In this document: piece after piece, positions 42,044-49,629 of the stretch
How positions within the stretch are numbered: position 1 is the first letter of the stretch
Layout of the letters: every line of letters begins with the position of its first letter
NCBI GenBank assembly: GCA_964547485.1
Contig: CAZJNU010000006.1
Coordinates: 1 to 64,000, forward strand
Length of the DNA: 64,000 bases
Reading direction: 5' to 3'
DNA from: JACJWR01 sp964547485
Lineage (GTDB): Bacteria > Actinomycetota > Actinomycetes > S36-B12 > UBA10799
The notes under the pieces: model-generated
Told to the model about the DNA's origin: nothing
What the model saw: the letters and a program-made list of their open reading frames with translations, nothing else
Database searches by the model: none
Position numbers and translations under genes: made by a program

Positions 42044-44410
42044 GTGGCAAATAGATCACTGTTCACACGGGGAAGCTCCAGCGACTGGCCACGAGCAGTT
42101 CGACTGCTTCCGTTGGCCGCGGCGATCGCCTCCTACGTCTTGATCGTCTTTGGCAGTCATGTCCGCGTCAGCGAATCGGGGATGGGGTGCCCCGACTGGC
42201 CACTGTGCTACGGCCAGCCAGGGCCAATCCTGGAGTTTCACGCCTTGATGGAACAGGGACATCGCTATCTAGCAGCCGTGGTCTCACTGTTGGTGCTGGT
42301 AACCGCAGTCCTGGCGTTCTGGTATCGACGTTCACGCCCGGCAGCGGTTCGGCCAGCGATGTTCACGGTGGTCATGCTGGGTGTTCAGGTACTGCTCGGG
42401 GCCGTCACAGTGTTCGCCGGCAATGGGTCGCCGACGGTGGCTCTGCACCTCATCGGGGGCCTTTCGCTGCTGGCCGGGGCCACGGTCACGGCGCTCTGTG
42501 TGTTCCTCCCCAAGGTCCAAGTCGCCGGTGCTCGGCTGCGTCGGCTGGCGTGGGCCGGTGTTGCGGCAGTGGCACTGCTCGTTACCTCAGGGTCGTTGAT
42601 CGTCGACGCTGCGGTCGAGGGTCTGTGCCCCAGCATTCCGTTCTGTCCGGCGGGCAGCTCTGGGGCCGAGACAATGCTGCATGTGGGCCACCGCAGCGTG
42701 GCGTTGGTGACCGGGGTGGTGGTCTGGGCGCTCGCGATCCACGCCTGGCGACAGTGGTCCGGGGTGCGCGGGGCCCGCCCACTGGCGGTCCTTTCCGCGG
42801 GCATGATCCTCCTCACCGCCGCAATCGGCGTCACCTCTGCCCTACTGATGGCACCCCCGGAATGGGCAGACCTTCACCTGGCAGGTGCCGCTGCGGTGCT
42901 GGTGAGCGTCGTGAGTCTGACGACACTCGGCTGGCTGTCGGGGGCAGACGCTGTCGGTGATGGCACCGGAGGGCGGGGTGACCAAATCGTGGCAGCCTCG
43001 CCCGACGACCACCGCCCGGCCACCTCCAGGACCAGGGTTCGCGATGGTGTGCTGGTGTCTGCGCTCACGGTCGTCCTTGTTGCCATCGGCTACCTCATGG
43101 GGGCCCAGCAGGGAGCAGCCAATCCCTCCGATCCCGAGGCCGGGTCCGCCAGCGCTGCCGTGACTCCAACCGGTCACACGACCATGGCGGAGGTCACGAT
43201 CGAGGATATGCGTTTCGTCCCCGATCTGATCGAGGTGCCAGCGGGGGACACACTAGAGATTCGGCTGGCCAACCACGACGATCGCGACCATGACCTCGTA
43301 CTGGACTCGGGTCAACGAACGGCCCGGCTGGCCACCGGAAGCACCGAGACCCTCAGCGTCGGAGTTGTGACGGACCCGATTGAAGGGTGGTGTTCGATTG
43401 CTGGCCACCGATGGCTGGGAATGGCACTGAAAGTGGCAGTCATCGGAGGTTCGCCACCCAGTGATGCCGACTCCGAGGCACCCCACGGTTCCGGATCCCA
43501 CAAGATGCCGATGGCCACGGCTTCGGGGGATGAGGTTGGTGACCTGGATCTGATGGCCTCGCCTGAGGCGACTTTTGCCGCGCACAATCCGGCACTCGCG
43601 CCGTCCACTCGGCAAGCAGTACACAGGGTCCGGCTTCCGGTGACCCAGCGTGAGTACGAGGTCGCCCCCGGGGTGCGACAGACACGCTGGACGTTCGCCG
43701 GGTCGGCACCGGGGCCGACACTTCGCGGAAGGGTGGGCGACAAATTCGAAATCACACTGATCAACCGAGGCGACATCGGGCATTCGATCGACTTCCACGC
43801 CGGCGCGCTTGCCCCGGATCGTCCAATGCGCACCATCGAGCCCGGACAGGAATTGCGCTACAACTTCACCGCCACCAAGGCAGGAATCTGGCTCTACCAC
43901 TGTTCAACCATGCCAATGTCGATGCATATCGCCAATGGCATGTTCGGTGCGGTGATAATCGACCCGCCTGACCTTCCGGAGGTCGACAAGGAGTTTCTGC
44001 TGGTGCAATCCGAGTTGTACCTTGGACCGCAAGACGGCACCGCAGACCCGTCCGACATCGCTTCTGAACACCCTGATCTGGTGGTGTTCAACGGGTACGC
44101 CAATCAATATGACCATCGGCCGTTGCAGGTGGGCAGAGGCGAGCGGATCCGCATCTGGGTACTGGCAGCCGGACCGAACCGGGGCAGTGCTTTTCACATC
44201 GTGGGCGGTCAGTTCGACACGGTCTACGCCGAAGGCAGCTACCTGCTGCGCCCAGGCACTTCCGTCGGCGGTTCGCAGGTGCTCGGATTGGCCACAGCTC
44301 AAGGCGGGTTCGTCGAAACCACCTTGCCCGAACCCGGCAGGTACCCGTTTGTGTCGCACACCATGGCCGATGCCGAACGAGGAGCCCACGGGGCGGTGGT
44401 GGTCCGATGA
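42044..44410 (+). CDS. CtaA/COX15-like haem domain fused to cupredoxin and copper nitrite reductase
   Basis: 788 residues in one frame. Residues about 18-300 are an eight-helix CtaA/COX15-type domain with VSESGMGCPDWPLC, E70/H73 (EQGHR), H135, H216 (HVGHR) and H278, the usual haem ligands. Another helix is at about 334-352. Residues 378-468 form a cupredoxin with C450, H455 and M460 (WCSIAGHRWLGM). Residues about 520-788 are a NirK-type reductase: type 1 copper H580, C620, H628, M633; type 2 copper H585, H619, H772; catalytic D583 (HSIDFH) and H718. All ligands are intact. The GTG is fixed by the CtaA N-terminus and the -10 box. Probably reduces nitrite to NO outside the membrane. The stop overlaps the next ATG. 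Confidence 0.88.
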   Translation: MANRSLFTRGSSSDWPRAVRLLPLAAAIASYVLIVFGSHVRVSESGMGCPDWPLCYGQPGPILEFHALMEQGHRYLAAVVSLLVLVTAVLAFWYRRSRPAAVRPAMFTVVMLGVQVLLGAVTVFAGNGSPTVALHLIGGLSLLAGATVTALCVFLPKVQVAGARLRRLAWAGVAAVALLVTSGSLIVDAAVEGLCPSIPFCPAGSSGAETMLHVGHRSVALVTGVVVWALAIHAWRQWSGVRGARPLAVLSAGMILLTAAIGVTSALLMAPPEWADLHLAGAAAVLVSVVSLTTLGWLSGADAVGDGTGGRGDQIVAASPDDHRPATSRTRVRDGVLVSALTVVLVAIGYLMGAQQGAANPSDPEAGSASAAVTPTGHTTMAEVTIEDMRFVPDLIEVPAGDTLEIRLANHDDRDHDLVLDSGQRTARLATGSTETLSVGVVTDPIEGWCSIAGHRWLGMALKVAVIGGSPPSDADSEAPHGSGSHKMPMATASGDEVGDLDLMASPEATFAAHNPALAPSTRQAVHRVRLPVTQREYEVAPGVRQTRWTFAGSAPGPTLRGRVGDKFEITLINRGDIGHSIDFHAGALAPDRPMRTIEPGQELRYNFTATKAGIWLYHCSTMPMSMHIANGMFGAVIIDPPDLPEVDKEFLLVQSELYLGPQDGTADPSDIASEHPDLVVFNGYANQYDHRPLQVGRGERIRIWVLAAGPNRGSAFHIVGGQFDTVYAEGSYLLRPGTSVGGSQVLGLATAQGGFVETTLPEPGRYPFVSHTMADAERGAHGAVVVR

Positions 44411-45873
44411 GACGGGGCTCCACGACTGTCGAGACCGTGGGGGTGATCGGTGCCGGCGTCGCGGGCCTCGCCGCGGCTGGGGTGCTGGCTCGGCAGGGAT
44501 TCAAGGTCGAGGTCTTCGAAGCAAATGACAAAATCGGCGGTTGCTGCTCGACGACCGAAATCGGGGGCTTCACGTTCAATGACGGCGCCCTGTACCTGGC
44601 TTTGCCAGCCCTGCTTGACCGCACTTTCGAGGCGGTTGGGTTGGATCGGCGATCTGCTCTTCCGCTGCGACGGATCACGGCGCCACAAACCACTGTCCTG
44701 CCCACTGGTGATCGCGTCACCTTCGGTGATGGTCGACGTATCACGGTTCAGCGAGCTCGAGGAACGATCGACGAGCTACTGCTGGAGCGTGAACTTGACC
44801 GAATGATGTCGCGCTGGGAACCAGCATTGCGCCTGCTCACTGATGAGATCCTGGCCGAGCCGCTCTCCCTCCCGCGCGCCCTGGCCAAAGGGTGGCGGCA
44901 GTTGCCCAAGTTTCGCGGGACAGTGGCCGCCGAGCTGAATCGTCTTTTCAGCGACGACGCCGTTCGGGCGGCGATGTCAGGAGTCCTGTTGTACACCGGA
45001 ATCCCCCCACAGCAGCAACCCGTCATCTCCATCCTTGGTCTTGTCACGTTGTTCAGCGACGGCTTTCATCTGCCGGAGGGTGGCATGGGACAAGTGCCCA
45101 AGGCCTTAGGTGACGCCGTCCGCATCGGCGGGGGGAAGATTCACCTCAACAGCCGAATCGACCGGATTGCCGTCAGCGGAGATCGTGTCCGAGGCCTGCG
45201 CCTTCGAGGTCAGGAACTGGTCGAACTGGATGCAGTCGTCTCCACCGCCAGTGGAATGTTGACGTTCGGCTCGTTGCTGAGCCCGACGGATTCGCCCCGA
45301 AGGTTGGCGCGCAAGGCCGAACGGGCGCAACTTTCGCATAGCGCGTTTTCGGTCCAACTTGGTCTGCGGAACAAGATCAACACACCCAGTCACTCGAATT
45401 GCCAGTTGCCGTTGATGGAGCGGCAAGGCGACGTTTTCAGCCCGTGCGACGACGGCGTGAAGTGGCTTGTCTACGACACGCCGACGGTGACCCTGCCGGA
45501 ATTGTCGCTCACGGGCGGCAGCATCATCGAGATGTACCCGCCGGTGCAGCGGGGTCTCCCCATCGATGACTGGACCGATTCGCGCGACGCCCACATTGTC
45601 GACAAAGCCTTGGAAGCACTGTCACGAGTCCACGATCTGGATGTCGCCGTGACCCGGGTAACCAGTCCGAAGGGCTTTCAGGACAGACTCAATCTGTATC
45701 GCGGGGCGGTGTACGGATTGTCCCCGCAGGTCGCACCGTGGAACCATTTTCCCCACCGCACTGCTATCCGGGGCTTGTATCAGAGCGGCCAGACAACGTA
45801 CCCGGGATATAGCGTCGGACGATCAGCCATCTCTGGCGTCCTGGCCGCCGAAGCACTTATACAGGACCAGTGA
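44407..45873 (+). CDS. CrtI/phytoene desaturase-like FAD oxidoreductase
   Basis: 488 residues. N-terminal dinucleotide-binding motif GVIGAGVAGLAAAGVLARQG, followed by EVFEANDKIGGCCST, and a C-terminal FAD segment (GLYQSGQTTYPGYSVGRSAI) typical of carotenoid desaturase/isomerase-type flavoproteins. Its ATG overlaps the stop of the NirK fusion (ATGA), so the two are co-translated. No carotenoid genes are nearby. It might act on a lipid or carotenoid, or serve the fused reductase; the context alone cannot decide. Confidence 0.8.
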   Translation: MRRGSTTVETVGVIGAGVAGLAAAGVLARQGFKVEVFEANDKIGGCCSTTEIGGFTFNDGALYLALPALLDRTFEAVGLDRRSALPLRRITAPQTTVLPTGDRVTFGDGRRITVQRARGTIDELLLERELDRMMSRWEPALRLLTDEILAEPLSLPRALAKGWRQLPKFRGTVAAELNRLFSDDAVRAAMSGVLLYTGIPPQQQPVISILGLVTLFSDGFHLPEGGMGQVPKALGDAVRIGGGKIHLNSRIDRIAVSGDRVRGLRLRGQELVELDAVVSTASGMLTFGSLLSPTDSPRRLARKAERAQLSHSAFSVQLGLRNKINTPSHSNCQLPLMERQGDVFSPCDDGVKWLVYDTPTVTLPELSLTGGSIIEMYPPVQRGLPIDDWTDSRDAHIVDKALEALSRVHDLDVAVTRVTSPKGFQDRLNLYRGAVYGLSPQVAPWNHFPHRTAIRGLYQSGQTTYPGYSVGRSAISGVLAAEALIQDQ

Positions 45874-45919
45874 CACCCGGCGCCGACCCTGCGGACTCAC
45901 CCTGCAGCAGGGCAACCGG

Positions 45920-46558
45920 CTACCGCCGCGGCGCCCAAAGCGGGTAAGGCAAACCTGCGAGGCGGTTGATCGCCAGCCCTTCCAGGATCATCAGCACCAC
46001 CGCGATCATCAGGATCAGCAACTGCTCCGGGGTCCGCATCAGGCCGAGGGCCACGATCAGGGTCGTCGCGCCTGCCGGCGCGTGCGGCACCCCCAGCCAG
46101 ACCATGAACGACAGGGTCAGGCACAGTGCGACGGTGGCAGCCCCCACCCGAGGCCAGGTGACATCCTCGAGGTCCGGTGCCACCGTCGTCAGTCCAAAGA
46201 TGAGTAGAGCCAGAAAGCCCGCGACCACCCCGATCAGATGCCCGCAGAAGACGTTGCGAGGGGCCGCCTGATCACCGAGCGCGGCGAAGAAGAGCAGGAA
46301 TGCGGTGGGCCCGAGTGACGGGAACACGAAAGGCTGGTCGGTTACCGCCGCGATGCTGGAGAGCACGGCGATGGAGATTGCGGAGTTGATCAGAACATAG
46401 GCGCCGAGTACGATCCGGTTGTTGTGCCGCGTTTGCAGCCCCTTGAGGCCGAACCGGGTGGCCAGTCCGTGTACCTGTGCTGGCAGGTCGCCGTAGGGTC
46501 CTCGAGGTTCGCCGCCAGCTACTCCGGACGCCTCGATCCGAGCCTGCTCATTCGTCAT
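45920..46558 (-). CDS. HPP-family integral membrane protein
   Basis: 212 residues, four to five membrane helices. The HPP family pattern appears as FPSLGPTAFLLFFAALGDQA, then VFCGHLIGVVAGF and the PHAPAGATTLIVALG segment. Some HPP proteins of cyanobacteria and chloroplasts transport nitrite. It begins 25 bp after narI on the same strand, so it is probably expressed with the nitrate reductase and may move nitrite across the membrane; that is inference. Confidence 0.82.
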   Translation of the reverse strand: MTNEQARIEASGVAGGEPRGPYGDLPAQVHGLATRFGLKGLQTRHNNRIVLGAYVLINSAISIAVLSSIAAVTDQPFVFPSLGPTAFLLFFAALGDQAAPRNVFCGHLIGVVAGFLALLIFGLTTVAPDLEDVTWPRVGAATVALCLTLSFMVWLGVPHAPAGATTLIVALGLMRTPEQLLILMIAVVLMILEGLAINRLAGLPYPLWAPRR

Positions 46559-46583
46559 CGGTGATCCTTTCGCTGCGGCGGAA

Positions 46584-47336
46584 TCAGTCTCGACCGATCG
46601 TCTGCCAACGCCGGGACGTTCCCGGATTGGGGATGTGAGCAGCTGCCCTGCTCCGGTAGACGATGTACGGCCGGGTCAGATAGAACACGGGGGCACTGAA
46701 GGCGTGCACCAACCGCCCCCAGGGGAAGAGCGCGAAGAAGAGCCAGGCGATGGTCACGTGGACCTGATAGATCGTCGGCGCACCGACCATCAGCGAAGGG
46801 TCCGGCTGAAGGTAGAACAGGCTGCGGAACCATTCACCGACCGTCGGACGGTAGTTGTAGCCGGGACCGAAGATGTTGTAGCCCACGGTCTCGGCCATTC
46901 CCAGCAGGATCATGATCCACAGGATTATGAAGGTCATCAGGTCGGTCCAGGTGGTGGCGCTGCGCACTCGGGGATTGTGGAGTCGGCGCGCGGTGAGTAT
47001 CGCCAGCCCGGCCACGCACAGCACCACCGCGAATCCGCCCGCATACTTCGACACGGAGGCGTATAGGGATTCGTTGATACCGAAGAACTCAGTCCAGGAT
47101 TCGGGTATCAAGATGCCGAGCACATGCCCGGCGATTGCCAGCAGCGCGCCGTAGTGGAACATCATCGCGCCGATGATGAGCCACTTCTTTTCATACAGTT
47201 CCGAGGACCGGCTGCCCCATCCGTACTTGTCGAACCGATATCGCCACACCAGCCCGACGACGAAAACGGAAATCCCGATGTAGGGCAGGATTCCGAAGAG
47301 CAACCAGTCCCAGGTGCTTGCGGTGGAATCGGTCAT
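46584..47336 (-). CDS. narI: Respiratory nitrate reductase gamma subunit (cytochrome b)
   Basis: 250 residues with five membrane helices; oxidises menaquinol and passes electrons through two b haems to NarH. The N-terminal FGILPYIGISVFVVGLVWRY and the histidines in MMFHYGALLAIAGHVLG and TIYQVHVTIAWLFFALFPWG..RLVHAF are typical. The start overlaps narJ by 4 bp (ATGA). Fourth gene of narGHJI. Confidence 0.95.
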   Translation of the reverse strand: MTDSTASTWDWLLFGILPYIGISVFVVGLVWRYRFDKYGWGSRSSELYEKKWLIIGAMMFHYGALLAIAGHVLGILIPESWTEFFGINESLYASVSKYAGGFAVVLCVAGLAILTARRLHNPRVRSATTWTDLMTFIILWIMILLGMAETVGYNIFGPGYNYRPTVGEWFRSLFYLQPDPSLMVGAPTIYQVHVTIAWLFFALFPWGRLVHAFSAPVFYLTRPYIVYRSRAAAHIPNPGTSRRWQTIGRD

Positions 47337-47992
47337 CTGCGGGCCCCGCTCACGCTGGCGTTCTCAATCTGGTACACGTCCAACCCAACCGACTCCTCGG
47401 GCGGGCCCTCAGCGGCCAGCGACACCACTGCGGCAAGATCGGCGTCGTCGAGTCGGGGTAGCACGGCGAGTACGGCAGCGATCAACGGCGCGAAAGGGTC
47501 GTCGAAATCGGCCAGGGAGCGACGCAACAGTTCCAATGACCGCCGATGTGATCCCAGCAACCGGATCCCGCGGGGTTCGTCGGCCGCGAACTCCAACAGC
47601 AGCGGAAGGTAGTCCGGGAGTTCCCCGCTGCTGATGTCGTAACCGTGTCGTAGGAGTACATGTTTGATCTGCAGGAGCGCGGCCCCCCGATTGCGGGTAT
47701 CGCCATGAGTGAGGTACGTCAGATGCAGGGGAGTTCTGCGTCGGAAGTCGAACGCGGCGACGTAACGTTGTTCGCGCTCGTCGGCGGGTAGTGCGACCCA
47801 CCAAACCGTAAATGATGTAAGGGCATCGGCGGCGCCCCCGGCAGGCAATTGCCGTGACCGAACAATCAGATCGGGGTAGAGCGCGACCGTGTCCGGCGTC
47901 GGGTAATCCAGCAAGACCGAAACGATCGACAACAGCGTGGATGTTCCCGCCGGGTCGAGTGATCGCCGGGAGGACCTGCGCAGGATGCTCAT
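47333..47992 (-). CDS. narJ: Nitrate reductase molybdenum cofactor assembly chaperone
   Basis: 219-residue TorD/NarJ-family chaperone needed for insertion of the molybdenum cofactor into NarG. Start ATG at 47992 overlaps the narH stop (ATGA); the frame extends to 48043 within narH without homology. Characteristic stretches are LLSIVSVLLDYPTPDTVALY, TPLHLTYLTHGDTRNRG and ELPDYLPLLLEFAADEP. Confidence 0.93.
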   Translation of the reverse strand: MSILRRSSRRSLDPAGTSTLLSIVSVLLDYPTPDTVALYPDLIVRSRQLPAGGAADALTSFTVWWVALPADEREQRYVAAFDFRRRTPLHLTYLTHGDTRNRGAALLQIKHVLLRHGYDISSGELPDYLPLLLEFAADEPRGIRLLGSHRRSLELLRRSLADFDDPFAPLIAAVLAVLPRLDDADLAAVVSLAAEGPPEESVGLDVYQIENASVSGARR

Positions 47993-49629
47993 AACGCACC
48001 TGCCTGACCGAACGGGTTGCCCGTGGTCAGCTCGCCGTTCCACCCGAGCAGGTTGAACCGTTTGTTGCCGTCCCCGTCGACAAAGATGCTGCCACTGCCG
48101 TCTGTCGCCGGGATTCCTCCGGAACCCAACCCGCGAAACTCTGCGCCCTGACCCTGCCCGACGAGTGCTTCGGCGACTCCGGGGCCGCCAGGGAAGTCCA
48201 GGCTGCAGTGCTGCGTCTGCAGTGCACCGGCGTCCTCGCGGTGAGCGGTCGGGATGACGTATCGGTCTCGGTACTCGCCCACCGCCAGCAGTCGGAACAA
48301 CTTCTCAACGTCATCGTCATCGAATCCGACGGCAGCGAGGAGGTCGTCGGGCACATCCTCACCGAACTGCATGGCCCGCTTGACTGCCCGCAGCACCGTA
48401 AGTCTCCGCAGAGCGTCGCGCACCGGAGCCGCATTTCCGGCCGAGAAGATCGAAGCGAGGTAGTCGATGGGAATTCGCAGATTCTCGATCCCCGCCAGCA
48501 CCTTCTGGGTGTCGTCGGCATCGAAACCGGCATCGGCGGCATTATCGGCCATTGGAGCAAGCGGAGGGACGTACCAGACCATCGGCATCGTGCGGAACTC
48601 GGGATGCAGCGGAAGCGCCACCCGCAAATCCTTGGCCAAAGCGTAAACCGGTGAGTTCTGAGCCGCCTGCAACCAGTCGAACGGCACGCCACTGCGCTCT
48701 GCGGCACGGAGGACCTCTGGGTCGCGCGGATCCAACATTACGCGTCGATGGGCCTCGACGAGGTCGTGCGCCTCAGGGGTCTGGGCCGCGGCCGTCACCG
48801 CGTCCACGTCATACAGGACCACGCCGATGTAACGGATACGGCCGACGCAGGTCTCCGAACAAATGGTTGGCTGACCATCCTCGATCCGGGGGTAGCAGAA
48901 CGTGCACTTCTCGGCCTTGCCGCTGACGTGGTTGAAGTAGACCTTCTTGTAGGGGCAGCCCGACACGCACATCCGCCAGCCGCGACAGGCATTCTGATCG
49001 ACCAGCACGATCCCGTCCTCGACGCGTTTGTACATGGCGCCCGAGGGGCAGGAGGCGACACATGCCGGGTTAAGGCAGTGGTTGCAGATCCGGGGGAGGT
49101 AGAACATGAACACTTGCTCATACTCAAGCTGCGCCTGCTGTCCCAGGGAGGCTGCGTTCGGGTCCTGCTGGAAGCGCTCGTTGGTGCCGGCGAGGTTGTC
49201 ATCCCAGTTGGGTCCCCAGGTGAGCTTCAACGGCTCTCCGGTCAACCGGGATCGGGATTGGACGACGGGGGAGTGTTCCTGCAGCGGAGCACTGACCAGG
49301 TTGGCGTATTCGTAGGTCCACGGCTCATAGTAGTCGTCGATTTGAGGCAGGTCGGGATTGCCGAAGATGCTGAGCAGTTTGCGGATTCGGCCGCCGGCCT
49401 TGAGTTTGAGTCGGCCCTTGCCGTCCAGGGCCCAGCCGCCCTTCCAGTGTTCGTTGTCCTCCCACCGCTTGGGATAGCCGACCCCAGGTTTGGTCTCAAC
49501 GTTGTTGAACCACACGTAGTCGGTACCCGAACGGTTGGTCCATGCTTGTTTGCAGGTGACGCTGCAGGTGTGGCACCCGATGCATTTGTCCAGCGCCATC
49601 ACCATCATCAGTTGCGCCCGCACCCGCAT
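47989..49629 (-). CDS. narH: Respiratory nitrate reductase beta subunit (iron-sulfur)
   Basis: 546 residues carrying four Fe-S clusters. Cysteine groups: DKCIGCHTCSVTCKQAW (C16, C19, C22, C26), CNHCLNPACVASCPSG, NACRGWRMCVSGCPYKK, where a Trp replaces one Cys as in the 3Fe-4S cluster of other NarH proteins, and KCTFCYPRIEDGQPTICSETC. It links NarI to NarG on the cytoplasmic face. The ATG overlaps the narG stop by one base (ATGA), tight coupling. Confidence 0.96.
   Translation of the reverse strand: MRVRAQLMMVMALDKCIGCHTCSVTCKQAWTNRSGTDYVWFNNVETKPGVGYPKRWEDNEHWKGGWALDGKGRLKLKAGGRIRKLLSIFGNPDLPQIDDYYEPWTYEYANLVSAPLQEHSPVVQSRSRLTGEPLKLTWGPNWDDNLAGTNERFQQDPNAASLGQQAQLEYEQVFMFYLPRICNHCLNPACVASCPSGAMYKRVEDGIVLVDQNACRGWRMCVSGCPYKKVYFNHVSGKAEKCTFCYPRIEDGQPTICSETCVGRIRYIGVVLYDVDAVTAAAQTPEAHDLVEAHRRVMLDPRDPEVLRAAERSGVPFDWLQAAQNSPVYALAKDLRVALPLHPEFRTMPMVWYVPPLAPMADNAADAGFDADDTQKVLAGIENLRIPIDYLASIFSAGNAAPVRDALRRLTVLRAVKRAMQFGEDVPDDLLAAVGFDDDDVEKLFRLLAVGEYRDRYVIPTAHREDAGALQTQHCSLDFPGGPGVAEALVGQGQGAEFRGLGSGGIPATDGSGSIFVDGDGNKRFNLLGWNGELTTGNPFGQAGAL

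Noticed and set aside
42044..44410. The CtaA-NirK fusion as an assembly artefact
   Set aside because: The frame is continuous through a plausible linker and an extra membrane helix, and the junction lies in Ser/Ala/Gly-rich linker as expected for a true fusion. No stop, start signal or ribosome-binding site separates the parts.
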